A stretch of 64,000 nt of DNA from Deinandra increscens subsp. villosa (Eukaryota; Streptophyta; Magnoliopsida; Asterales; Asteraceae). A program made the translations under genes and the position numbers. Below the pieces are notes generated by a model. That model was given only the letters and a program-made list of their open reading frames with translations. It had not been told where the DNA came from and did not search any database. The DNA is taken from contig JBCNJP010000010.1 in the NCBI GenBank assembly GCA_039602395.1, positions 30,715,831 through 30,779,830 of the forward strand. The letters run 5' to 3'. Within the stretch, counting starts at the first letter, position 1, and every line of letters begins with the position of its first letter. Of this stretch, positions 22,073 through 32,949 are shown piece by piece.

Positions 22073-22135
22073 ACCTCTCCCGAGCTTCATTGATGTATAC
22101 TCCTTCGGTGTAACCATTTGACACAATAAATGACT
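22014..22135. repeat. Fold-back (long inverted repeat)
   Basis: The left outer arm 22014-22051 pairs with the right outer arm 22098-22135 over 38 bp with one mismatch. The inner arms 22051-22065 and 22073-22087 pair perfectly over 15 bp around a 7-base loop (22066-22072). The only asymmetry is a 10-base bulge at 22088-22097. It sits exactly between the broken RT frame and the LTR fragment. Confidence 0.95.
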
Positions 22136-22139
22136 ATAT

Positions 22140-24605
22140 TTCTCCATCCTTTTTGCATTTGAAACCTCATTTAGTTCCACAAGGTTCTTTTGAATTAGTG
22201 GGTAGATCAACGAGATGCCAAACTCCTAATTTCTGAAATTGCTGCAACTCTTCCTGCATAGCCTCTACCCAAGAAGCATCTTCCAATGCTTGGTCTACAT
22301 TGGTAGGCTCGACTTGATAGAGAAAACAAGAATGAAACACTTCATTTAAAACCCCTGAATCCCAAATTTCAGCAATCAAATCATCAACAGAATCAAACAA
22401 TTGATTCGTGTGTGCACTCCAGAATTCGGATCTCCAATAATATTCTCTTGAGGATGTATGTTATGAATCCGAAGAGTGGTTATGTCGGGAACCACAATAT
22501 TGTCTACAAGAATATCTAAATTTTCATCTGCTTCCTCTGAGCTAGAAAGATCACCAATCGGTAAAGAAATCGGGTCTGAAGAACTTGTACTTGGTAAACT
22601 AATCGGATGGTGCCGTTTCAGCTTCATGAAAAGTACTTTCATCATCATCAGACGAACTCATTGTTTCTAGGTTAGAAACATGCTGACTTGATGAAGTAGT
22701 ATTAGAAACACTTGGAAGCTTCGGAACCCATGATCCGGAACTATGCATTGTATGCAACATAGCAGCAGCTAGAAGTTCTTCAGTAAGCTCATCAGCAGAA
22801 TCATTATGTGCAACCGAGAGTGAATCAAATAAATTCTTGTAGTAAAAAGCAGGAATATCAACTGTCTTGGGTGTCAGAAAAGTGTGTCTTTGACAATCAA
22901 CATTCAAATGACTCTCAATTGTTTTTGAAGTAGGAAAGTAAACTCTTTTCATTGGATGCTGATATCCAACAAAAATGCCTTCAACCACTTTTTCTTCAAA
23001 CTTTCCGCCTTCCTTGAGAACAGTGCAGACACTCAAACGGCTCTAAAAAGTGTAAATTCAACTTATGACCCTTAAGCAAGTGATAACTTTTCTTGTTGAA
23101 CCGCTTGACAATCAGAACACGATTTAGCACATGACATGCAGTGTGAACCGCTTCAGACCAAAACTTGATTGGTAAATGTGCATCCGACAACATAGTTCGA
23201 GCTGTCTCAATCAGTGTTTAATTTTTCTTTCAGCAACTCCTTTCTGTTGTGGAGTATATGGTGCACTAAGTTCTTGTACAATTCCAAAAGAATCACAAAA
23301 AGCTATCATTTTAGCATTCTTGAATTCGGTACCATTGTCAGTCCGAATGCGACAAATTTTGTACTTGTACACCGATCCAAACTTGGATAACAACTTCTGA
23401 ATAATAGCCGGAGTTTCATCTTTCGCATGCATCGACGCCACCCATGAGAAACGGGAAAAATCATTCGTGATCACCAAACAATAAAAACTACCATCAACGC
23501 TACGAACATTCATAGGACCGAAGAGATCCATATGAAGCAGCTCCAATGGTGTTACAATCGAATTAAGACGTTTAGAAGGATGAGACTTTTTCCTTTGCTT
23601 TCCTTTCTTGTAGGAAACGCACACATGATTGATTGAAAAACGATTCTTTGAAACGCCATCTACCAGATTATGATTAACTAAGTAATTCATCTTCATGTAG
23701 TTGATGTATCCCATACGGCGATGCCACAAAATCGATTCTTTTTCCGTGGCTTTTGAGATGAAACATGTAGCTGATACAGCAGACAAAGTTTGATTCATAT
23801 TCAGCACATACAGATCACGAAATCTTGGCGCACGCATCACAATCCAATCTTCAGGAATCTGAATTCCGGGTTTCAGAATCAAGCATTCAGAACTTGTGAA
23901 AGCAGCAGTGTACTGCTTATTAGAAATCTGTGATACACTAAGCAGGTTATGTTGCAGTTCTTCCAAAAATTAAACTTTATCGAACGTGACCTTCTTGTGA
24001 CCCATCTTTCCTTCTCCGGTTATTCTTCCACCTTTATTGCCAGCAAAGGTAACATTCCCGCTGTTAATTGGTTTGACGTCAGAAAGCAGGAAAATATTAC
24101 CAATCATGTGCCTGGATGCTCCACTATCAACTACCCAGAAGTTGTTGATAGCTGGCTTTCGAGCACCCTGCATATAGTAGCAAATAATTAGTTGGAATCT
24201 GGACCCAAGCTTTCAGCTTTGGGTCGACCGGTATCCTCGAAGAAATCTTCAGTGGCTTTTGAAGACAATTTTGGCAGCCACTTTTGCCTTAACGTCGGGA
24301 TAGATGAATCAGTGATGGAATCACCCGTAGATGAACTACCAAAAGACTTTTGGGTTTTGAAATTTTTTTTCTCTTTTGAAAAACTGTTTGGTAACCACTT
24401 TTCCATCTATCACCTTTGGCTTCAAATCAGACGTTAAATCTGAAACAGATTTATCATTACTAACAGCGGAAGCACATTTCTTTGTCAAAATCAGACATCT
24501 ATTTCGTAGATGACCCTGTTGATAGCAATGATAACACCTCCTACGATCAACAAAGACCATAGGAAAACCATTTCCTGAATCATTTGAGGTGTTGTCATCA
24601 GACAT
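22140..24605 (-). pseudogene. Copia pol of element B: zinc knuckle, protease, integrase, partial RT
   Basis: In order on the minus strand: a CCHC knuckle CYHCYQQGHLRNRC (about 24536-24495); aspartic protease with WVVDSGASRHM (about 24130); the pre-integrase block LWHRRMGYINY; integrase core with MDLFGPM, IRTDNGTEFKNA and a QKGVAERKIKH-type Glu motif; then the ...VEGIFVGY block. The RT entry block EDASWVEAMQEELQQFQKLG is at about 22280-22220. The RT palm (YVDD) and RNase H are absent, because the frame ends at the fold-back. The zinc-binding His and Cys of the integrase HHCC are partly lost (GH to GY, CxxC to CxxY). Several frame breaks. Non-functional. Confidence 0.85.
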
Positions 24606-26422
24606 TTGCTTAAAAACTCTCCTGGGTGCCTTAGCATGAAACCTCCGAGATTTGTGTTTTGGAAGAGGTTTAAGTAAAGGAGTAATATACCTAAATTTGT
24701 TATAAAAGCCATACTCATCGACTCCGCATTGATCAGAATAACCTTTTGGTTTGACCCTTTTGACCTTGTTTAGCTCAAATTGACAAATATCATCATAGAA
24801 ATTATAATCTTCACAAAAACCGTATGATTCATAATCAAAAGCATTTGTTTTTGTGGAAAACTGACCATCAGAGTTTTAAAAACTCTTTGGTGAGTATTTG
24901 GAAGTTTTTGGCTTTGAGTAAAATTTGTGATCATTTAGAGTGTATGATTTGTAAGAGTCCTGATCATTTGGACTAGACCTAAGTTATAGCAACGAGCCAT
25001 TTTCCCCATTTCCATGATCAGACATACACTTCTCTTTAGACTCAGCATAGAACACTTTAGCAACCCATTTTTGGATCAACACAACATAATGGGAACATCT
25101 CACCAGAAAAAATGGTATTACTATCTTTGAGACAATACATTCTCAATTTCTAAGATGATTCACCAATCTTAATTTTACCTTTCAATTTCTTGTCATTTTT
25201 CTGAACTTGCTGAGATTTCTTTTGATTGATCTCAGAATTTTCAGAAGCTGATCCAAAACCAACACCACTAAATTTCACTGACTTAGGAGGAGCAACTGGA
25301 ATTTCATTAACATCAGGTGTGGTTTTATTGCTTTCAGTTACCAAGTCCTTTTCATAAAACAGATCTTGACCTTTGGAAAAATTTTCATTTTCAAAAGTTT
25401 CCATTTTCTTTTTAGTTTCTTTTATTTCTATGGCCTCCTCCAAAGGTGTCAATTTCACAGAACCAGTTGGTTTAGTGTCAGTGATAGGTTTGTCACCCAC
25501 AGAATCACTGGACTCATTTTGTTTTGTAGCATCATGGTTTGACTTAGACACATGTTTGCCAGGCTTCTTCTTATAAGTGCCTTTGTGTTTATCAGAAGTA
25601 CCAATCAAGTTCTCAGTGAACTTAGACTAGTCAAACACAATGGATGGTTTGGTTTCAGTGTCAGTTTGTTCCAAACCACGAACAATCGGTGGTGGAACTG
25701 AATTGCATTTCGACTCTTTGAACACTTCTTTTAAAGTTTCATCTTTGCAAAGAAAACTTGCAAAGGAAGCTGAATTTTTGAAATCTTCAAGTTGTCTTTG
25801 AAGATCTAGAATTTCAATGTTTAATTCATAAATTTTAGCATTAGCTTCTGCAAGCTTCTTTTCACAATAAATGTAATCTTCAGTTTTGTTATTCAATTCA
25901 ATTTTTGTGCTCAAAGTCGAAGCATGTTCATTTTTCAGTTCAGCCTTAACGGCCTCCCACCTTTGTTTGTAAATTTTTGTGTTTTCTTCTGCCAACATGT
26001 ATTTGTCATAATACATAACTTTTTCATCAGAAAGTTCCTTTAATTTGTTAGCAGATGTCTTGCAATGTTCACAGGGTTTAGAATCAACCTGAATATTGGC
26101 CATGTTGTTGACCTTCCCCAAAGAAGTCTTCCCCTGGAAGTTCAGGATCATCTTTAATTTTCACACTTCGATCTTCAGTACACAGAAACGCAGATTCATC
26201 AGGAAAATCTGCACTCCAATCATAGCCTTCACTAGTTTGAGAGACCAATGCTTTAGAGTCTGGATTCGACGCATTAGCATTTGCATTTGAACTGGATGGA
26301 TTAGAGTTGCTTCCGGATGCTTTAGCACTTTGAGCTGCATACTTCTGATACAATTTCGAAGTTTCTTGCTTCTTTCCCTTATTGCATTCCTTGGCAAAAT
26401 GGCCATAATTCCGACAATTGTA
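24606..26422 (-). pseudogene. Element B gag C-terminus and coiled-coil linker
   Basis: Starts with the second half of a CCHC knuckle (YNCRNYGHFAKECNKGK), whose first Cys lies beyond the CACTA insertion at 30847. Then comes Ser/Asn/Ala-rich sequence, a short block ending in SVKIKDDPELPG, then a long heptad-like region (about 26060-25770, with YDKYMLAEENTKIYKQRWEA) that looks like a coiled coil. A Lys/Ser-rich linker (25608-25150) follows. The linker separates this knuckle from a second one near 24515. Frames shift at least twice. Coiled coils in this position may help particle assembly; that is inference. Confidence 0.7.
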
Positions 26423-26439
26423 CACTACTAGAAACTGGG

Positions 26440-26640
26440 CCTTTCTTGACGCGCGAACGATGACGCGCGTTGTTTAATGACGCGCAAAAGCGTGTGTCAA
26501 GAAAAAACTGTCAAGAATTATAAAATCCTAGAGCTAGATGACGCGCATTTTTGAGCGTCATAAAATTCCCGTCATAAATTTAAAAAATAAAAACACGGAG
26601 TACACCTTAAAAATACGCGTCATCTTAAAAGTGTCGTTTT
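26440..26640. repeat. Left subterminal GACGCGC repeats of the CACTA
   Basis: Multiple TGACGCGC / GCGCGTCA and GCGTCA copies in both orientations within the first about 200 bp, ending near GTGTCGTTTTATG. In characterised CACTA elements such repeats bind the transposase partner protein. Confidence 0.85.
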
Positions 26641-26659
26641 ATGTCTTCGTTTCCCGCCT

Positions 26660-27600
26660 CCAAAATTAATTCCCCCAAATTTGTTCCCGCACTTGTTTGC
26701 CCTAAATTTATTCTCGCTCGTCTGCCCTAATCTCTCTATCTCATTCGCCCAACACGCATACTCAAAATCGATTCTCCATCTCTGCTCCTGTGCTCCATCA
26801 TCTCCCGCTCGATTTCTGCCTCTAGTTAATCGATTCTTTATGGCTCCACACGCAAAAGCCCTAATAGACTCCGATTTCTGCTGCTTCTGATTAATCGATT
26901 CTCCATCGCTCACACACAAAATCGACCACAAATCAGAGAGCATCGGATCTACAATCCTCATTCTAAAACTGATAAAAGCTTCGATTGGGCTCACTCTTCG
27001 ATGGCGCAGTTTAAGAAGAAAGACGATTATGCGACAGAGAAAATGAAGTTGCCATCAGCTCTACTCGTCTGCTCTCTACTCCCCATCGGAACCCTAGTCC
27101 TCACTCGGGTAATCAATGTCTCATTCGTAAATCTCAATTAGTTCATCTTGCGGTCTGTTTCGTTTTTAGGGTTTAGTCGGTGGTTATACCTTTTTGTGTT
27201 TGTGATCTATCGGTTTTGTAGATTCGATATCTCTGAAATTTTTTATTGATCTCAGATTGAAATTAAAGCAACATTGCAACATTTGGATTTAGTAAATCAA
27301 TTTGTAGTTTTGTAGCTCAAGGAGTATTTACAGTGTTACAGACTGTTGTTGTGTTTGCTATTGTGGCCTTATCTGGAATCAGATTGTTGATGTGTTTTGG
27401 CTCAATATGCTCTATATTAAATCTGATAATAGCATGTCATTGTTTTTTATCTGATGATACAGGTTTTGGAGCATATGCCTTTGTTGATTCATCCTTGGAT
27501 GCCTACAGGGGTAAATCTATTTCTAGTCTATTTTTGGTGTTCATTTTATAATATTCTAAGTAACGGATTTATGTGTTTGTCTATTTTCTTGTAGAATGAA
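26660..27600 (+). pseudogene. Captured gene fragment A in the CACTA
   Basis: Plus-strand 5'-UTR-like CT-rich sequence, then an ATG at 27001 opening MAQFKKKDDYATEKMKLPSA and a hydrophobic stretch to LVLTR, followed by a GTAATC donor-like site at 27110. Another exon-like piece lies at about 27462-27509 (GFGAYAFVDSSLDAYR), preceded by GATACAG and followed by GGTAAATC. I do not recognise the protein. The pieces look like consecutive exons with intact introns, so they were probably captured as genomic DNA. Confidence 0.45.
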
Positions 27601-28340
27601 GCTACCAACTAAATGTGAAGCTAGTAGATGGAGCTGCTGCTACTGTGATATTAAGAAGTTTCCACCTAGTTGCATCCAATGATGTGAGGATGAGGAACCT
27701 TAAACTACGGTATGAATTTCTAAAAAAACAAAACTTTCATATTTTCATGCTTTCCATCAAGAACCTATTCAATGTGTATGCAGATAGAACCAAATGTGCT
27801 GCTACATCATCTTTTGATTCTCTCCTCTCCCTGTTGTTTTAAAGGTTTAAAATAATATGAACATATATTCACTTGATCATGTAATGGGTCAAATTAAGAC
27901 ATCCGTTTTGTAACGAGTCAGACAACATGTTACATTTTCTTAGTACCTGTTTTGTAATGGGTTGGATTGCAAGCTGCATATCTTTACTAACAGGTCACAT
28001 TGATTGCGGTACATGCTACAGTTTTGTGCACAAATAGTTTGTTCTTGTAATAGTATGATTGAAGTTTAATGTGTCAGATTGCATAATGTTTGTCATCTCA
28101 ACACAAACAGATGTTGTAGAATTCTTAATTAGTAAAATTCAATCTACAACTTGAAACATGATGTATAATATGTAATAGGTGATTTGTTTGTCTAATTCCC
28201 TTTTGTATTATCTCTAAAGAGCCACATTGGTTAAGAAAGTATTTGTTGTTTCATTACTCATGTAGATGCTTTCTTGCACAGACGATCATATCTTTAATGG
28301 GAGAGTTACAGCTGGAAGTTTATGTGGAGCGTATAAGGTA
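27595..28340 (+). pseudogene. Captured gene fragment B in the CACTA
   Basis: Exon-like pieces with splice-like borders. One is at about 27595-27710: it begins after TTCTTGTAG, is open as VDGAAATVILRSFHLVASND, and ends before GGTATGAA. Another is at about 28266-28338 (MLSCTDDHIFNGRVTAGSLC), beginning after CATGTAG and ending before GTACCA. Protein identity not recognised. They may continue fragment A or come from a different gene. Confidence 0.35.
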
Positions 28341-28619
28341 CCATTGTTTAATCATAGTTGAATTTGCATTTATATTTTTCTTCATAAATTAACTATATTG
28401 TTAGGCATAATGATCTTTATAGGATGTATGTAGCAAGAAGTGCATATCTTCATGTGAAATTTCTCTATAAATAAAATCTGTTACATTATTCAGTTAATAT
28501 AAGAATATTAAAACTTTTAAAGTGTCATCTAAGTTATATAGGAAATTCTTGAGTCAATGCTGACTGTGCTAAGGGATTTTAACCAGTTCTTTATTTTTAT
28601 TGTGATATGGCGGGTTTTT

Positions 28620-28684
28620 AAATAATTTGACCTATTGAATAGCATGCTCACAACAAGCATGCTATTCAATAGGTCAAATTATTT
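28620..28684. repeat. Perfect 29-bp inverted repeat in the CACTA interior
   Basis: The arms 28620-28648 and 28656-28684 are perfect reverse complements of 29 bp around a 7-base loop (CACAACA). Transcribed in either direction it would form a long perfect hairpin. Confidence 0.97.
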
Positions 28685-30122
28685 TAACATTTCAAATATT
28701 GCAATCTGATGAGAGTAGGCTTATAAATGCATCATCAGATCACAGGCCAAGTATGCAGAGTCATGACATGAGTTAGCTAGGTTTATGTACAAAACAATCA
28801 GTGCTGAGTTGAACTGTATTGGCCAAGCTGCAAGCCAATAGAAGCAAATAGCGGGGTAATGAGTAATGAACTCCATATAAGTTGACTAATTCTTGTCTAC
28901 CAGAATGTCCATTGTTGGACCAATTTTAAGTTTTCCTGGAACTTTATTATCAACAAGCACAAGTTTTCCTACTCTCTAGGTTTTTAATCATATTTTTGGT
29001 AGAGAGATTAAATGTAAATATATCTTGATTTTAAAATTATGTGTCTAAAAGTTGTAGGTGGTTCATTGTTAATTTGCTTATTCAATTCTTTTTATCAGAT
29101 ATAAAAATGATTAGGAGATACAAAAACGATGAAGGCAATTGCAGCTCTTCGTAACTAGTGTGTTAGCAGCACCATCTTCTGTGATAAGGGAACTAATAGA
29201 GGCTAGAAAGCTGGTTGGGATCCACTACCAAGTTTGCTAGCTTCTATTGCCAATGTTACGATTTATTATCATCATCACTAATGGTAAAAGGAGATCAAGC
29301 AAAATGAGCACAATTGGCTGGCAAATAGACCCTTTTGGTCATTTATCTTTATTTTTTGATCTTAATGGTTCAATTCATTATCTTACATTTCCTTTCGCAG
29401 GTATCTTAGTGTGGCTATTTCTGGTTCTATTTCTTTGGGTTGGTATGTATTTTCTTTATTTCACACTTAAAACTAGTTTCCTGATTTTTGTCCCAAACCA
29501 TTTTGAGGTTTAGCATGTTACCCAACCTGACTTGCTCATCTGCGACTTCTACTACACTCTTCTTCACATTGTTTTAACGTGGATATTATGACTGAAAATC
29601 AGAAGTACAAAAAGTAAGTGATTCATTTTAATTGGTTGTGACCAAGAATCTTCACTATGCCTTGTCAATTTACAAAATGTAGTTGATTTCTTGGGTTTTC
29701 AGACTTCTGAATACCCAATATCAGAAACCAAATTTGTGAAGGTCATTGGTGTTTCAAGAAGGGTTTTTAAAAAATCACAACTACAACAGTTCAAAGGCCA
29801 GTCTCTTAAATAGAATAAACTGCCAAGTATATACATATCATAAGACCTATTATTTTTTTTACCAGTTGTTCTTTGTTGAAGTATGTTTTGATGTATATTT
29901 TTAAAAAAGTGGAGATAACAGTTGTCTCACTGATTGCATTTTGAAGCTACATTCTTTTTACTATCTTCATATTTCATTTGTGCAGGTCCACCCAGACAAA
30001 GACTCAAACCGCCGCTCTGCTTCGTCTTCCACAGGTTCTCTCGCCCAGGTCCACCTTCCACAGGTTCAAAATTAAGCCACCTAACAACTTAACAGATGTT
30101 ATTCTTAATGATGTTTATGCAG

Positions 30123-30225
30123 GTTGCATCGCTACCAAGGAACTTGGAACCATTATGAGGTCTCTTGGACAAAACCCAACAGAAGCTAAACTTAGGATAT
30201 GATGAATGAGGTGGATGCTGATGGG
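30123..30225 (+). pseudogene. Captured calmodulin exon 2 fragment
   Basis: Right after a splice acceptor (GTTTATGCAG, ending 30122) the sequence encodes (G)CIATKELGTIMRSLGQNPTE, the calmodulin segment spanning the end of EF-hand 1 and the linker to EF-hand 2. After a one-base deletion near 30197 it continues in another frame as MMNEVDADG, the start of EF-hand 2's Ca-binding loop. Homology stops shortly after. Plant calmodulin genes have an intron within the Gly codon just before this Cys, exactly where the acceptor is here. It cannot make calmodulin: no exon 1, a frameshift, and loss of the remaining three lobes. A calmodulin-like protein gene is a less likely source. Confidence 0.85.
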
Positions 30226-30617
30226 ATGCTGGAAGGAATAGTGATGAAAGCACCAAAAAGATGAAAAGATCATTAAGATTACTGGTATGTCTTATGTATT
30301 TCATCATGGTTTTTTATTAGGATTTTATGTTCTCTTTTAGTTGGATATTGAGAGAAGCCACAAATTGTCATGTAAGTATAGTATGTTAAATAAACAAGGA
30401 TTTTTTTATCCATTTAGTTAGTTGATAAATGTTGGTATCATATATATATATATATGAATCCATTTGTAAACTCATTGTAACTTTGTAATGTTGTTATATA
30501 TATGAAATACATTATATTGCTATAACTGTAGTTTATTTTGTATTGTCGGGTTAATTTTCATTTAATGTAGAAATTAGTGATTCTACTAAAAAAAAAAATT
30601 TTTTTAATTTTTTTTAC

Positions 30618-30836
30618 ATTCTTGACGCGCAAAAATGCGTGTCATCTCCCTTTATGACGTTGGCTTCCTTGACACACATTTTATGACGCGCATTGCGCGT
30701 CATCGTTCGCGCGTCATAAATGGGATGACGCGCATTTTGCGCGTCAAGAGGCTTCTTGACCCTACCTTCCTTGACGCTTTTTTGCGCGTCATCTGGGCCC
30801 TTTCTTGACGCGCAAAAAGCGTCAAGAAAGGCCATT
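30618..30836. repeat. Right subterminal GACGCGC repeats of the CACTA
   Basis: At least ten GACGCGC / GCGCGTCA copies in both orientations, including direct inverted pairs such as GACGCGCATTGCGCGTC. They mirror the left end at 26440-26640. Confidence 0.9.
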
Positions 30837-30845
30837 TTTGTAGTA

Positions 30846-32046
30846 GCAACGAACTTTGGATTTGTCAAACCCAAGTTTTCCTTCAGGGTTTAGATCTTTG
30901 TGTCCCGTTCTTTGCATAAATATTTTACCCCTTCGAACAAGCATTGCCATTGACCAATTGATATCCATAAGTTCTAATTTATCAGGATCATTGTGCTCAT
31001 AGTCTTCATCTGTTAATTCAGCACTTGTCAGCTTTCCTGCCACTACCCCATCGTAAGAAGAAACCATTGCTGAAAACAACGCCATAAAATCATTTGTAGT
31101 TTTGGCTAAAAAAGCATTCTGGTTGGATGCAAAAGCAGGCTGATTTGAATAAACCGGATATGTCACTGCAGCCTTTTGAGTATAACTCTCACCAGAAGAA
31201 CCCCGAGATACACTAGCATGACCACCCGGCGAATTTTCAACATAGAATGCAGTAGTTGGTGGATTTGGCTTTAGCGTGCATTGTTGATACATTTTCTCCA
31301 AAATACACATCTGGATTCTGAACTTGTGCTGGAAGAGTTTTCACTCGCATCATATCCAATTCTCGTGCCAACAAGTTCCTTGTTAGATCATCATATGAAA
31401 CCTCATCGAATCCTTTATCATGAGTTAGAAGCAAGCAAGATATATCCTTCCCATTTTTCTGGTAAGGCATCTAATAGTTTTTCTTTCAACTCACCTGCCT
31501 CCTTCTTCACCCCAACAATTTCAAGCTCACTTACTAAATGTGACAGCCTTGATATAAGATCATTAATTGTTTCATTTTGGACGTGACAGAAGTTATCATA
31601 TTCTCTCAACAATACCTACTTCTTGCTTTTCTTATACTAGGCGTTGCCTTCACATCGATTACACAAAGCGTCCCACAATGCTTTAGATGTTGTGTTCATT
31701 TGAAATTGATGCAAGATGTCTTTGGTAAAGCCATTGACAAGCTAGAATAAGCCTTATTTTCCAGTTTGAAAGCTTCTTTCTCAGCATCGTTCATTTTATT
31801 ATATGGCTTTACTTCACCAGCATTAATACCACTTGTAAACTTTGGAACCTCATAACCATCTAACATAGGAGTCCAAACTGTTACATCAGTTACGCCTATG
31901 TACGATTCATAACGAGTCTTCCAATTATGAAAATCCTTGAATTTCATCAACTTAGGCACCTTGTTTGTGGTTCTTATCTCGTTATCGTAGTTCAACAGGG
32001 CTTGAACGGTTGTTGACATTGCAGCAAAAGCTTGGAATGGATCCAT
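30846..32046 (-). pseudogene. Element B gag, N-terminal part
   Basis: Opens MDPFQAFAAMSTTVQALL at 32046. Then come FKDFHNWKTRYESYI and LENKAYSSLSMALP, the copia gag (UBN2/DUF4219-like) pattern. After a frame break it continues with ETINDLISRLSHLVSEL and LLDALPEKWEGY (about 31565-31435), and then to DKSKVRC at 30847, the first Cys of the CCHC knuckle. The other knuckle residues are on the far side of the CACTA. Frameshifts near 31690, 31460 and 31270 and stops make it a pseudogene. Confidence 0.8.
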
Positions 32047-32571
32047 GATGATTATCTCAAAAGCTGATTAGACGTACTAAATAATCGATCTCCGTACCAT
32101 ACAAAATATCAGCGTACCACTTTAGAACCCATACCACACACGGACCAGAATATCTCAGGCATACAACCGACGGACCACCTAACTTGCGTACCACAATTTG
32201 AAGCGGACCAGACTGGTATGACGTAACTGCCAACGTACCAGTCAGTAACCGTCAGGGACCACCTAAGGAGATTGTCTTCCGGACCAGATGCAGCGTACCA
32301 GCACCACGAAGGAGATTGTCGTGCGTACCAGCAACGTACCACCGTGTTCTTCGACCGTACCAGCGACGTACCAACTAAGATTCGAACGAATTTTGATATT
32401 TTTGGTTTTTTGGACGAAAATTTGATATAGCACTCAACTAAAACACTCACGGATCATTTTGGAAATAAATTTCGTATAATGAGATGAAATGATGAAATTT
32501 GAACCAAAAACGTAGTTTCTCTCTCTAGAAACTGCAAATCGACCAAAAATCACAGCAAAAGAGCAACTAAA
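32047..32571 (-). other. Leader of element B with GTACCA motif array
   Basis: Noncoding. About 32090-32365 carries more than a dozen GTACCA, GGACCA and CGTACCA copies. The last about 140 bases are homologous to 21800-21941. A frame across 32109-32450 is an artefact of the motif array. Confidence 0.75.
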
Positions 32572-32583
32572 GCTCTGACACCA
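32572..32583 (-). other. Primer-binding site of element B
   Basis: The minus strand reads TGGTGTCAGAGC (one change from the tRNA-iMet site), two bases from the LTR end at 32586. Confidence 0.85.
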
Positions 32584-32585
32584 CT

Positions 32586-32944
32586 TGTAAAATACAGTTT
32601 AGGATCTTACTAATGCATGATGATGATAGATTCGGTAAAACACGAGGTAAATAAAGTTTCGTTGATTGATTTCAAACTCAAAGGTTACAGAGAGAGAACA
32701 GAGAGCAAACACCTAAAATCTCACATAGTTAAGCAACACAACTCTCTCAGCTACTCTGAAACACAAGAGCTAAAGCTATTTATAGTGTTCTGCCCGGCAT
32801 ACCAACTAACCTACGTACCACATGGTCCGTAGCTGCGTACCATCTGGTCCGTCGACTGGTACGCTGGGACCAGAACTTACAAAACGATCATTACAATGAA
32901 AAAACACATAGACCTAGCATTAGACATATTAACTTGTTATAACA
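32586..32944 (-). mobile_element. 5' LTR of element B
   Basis: 359 bp. Minus-strand TGTTATAACAAG...CTGTATTTTACA. The minus-strand TATA (CTATAAATA) is at about 32776-32785. GTACCACATGGTCC, GTACCATCTGGTCC and CTGGTACG motifs lie at 32800-32870, just upstream of it. Confidence 0.9.
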
Positions 32945-32949
32945 AGCAT

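Larger units (their letters stand above)
26423..30842. mobile_element. CACTA transposon, non-autonomous, with captured exons
   Basis: 4.4 kb. It starts CACTACTAGAAACTGGGCC and ends with the complement of TACAAAAATGGCC. The shared terminal sequence is CTACTA[GC]AAA...GGCCTTTCTTGACGC. A GTA duplication (26420-26422 and 30843-30845) flanks it; removing element plus one GTA restores the gag knuckle CYNCRNYGH in frame. The right terminus lacks the expected last bases (TAGTG). GACGCGC subterminal repeats crowd both ends, as is typical for CACTA/EnSpm. No transposase is visible. The interior resembles exons and introns of host genes, including a calmodulin exon, so it is a Pack-CACTA-like element. 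Confidence 0.85.
17374..32944 (-). mobile_element. Copia element B, chimeric, with nested CACTA
   Basis: A 15.6-kb minus-strand insertion with similar LTRs of about 359 bp at both ends (17374-17732 and 32586-32944) and near-matching target duplications ACCAT (17369-17373) and AGCAT (32945-32949). In transcription order: 5' LTR, primer site, leader, gag (split by a CACTA transposon), protease, integrase, the first part of RT, a fold-back, the end of another LTR with its own primer site and leader, a long accessory ORF, polypurine tract, 3' LTR. RT core and RNase H are missing. One target duplication around the whole suggests the chimera either integrated as a unit or was rearranged after integration. 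Confidence 0.85.
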
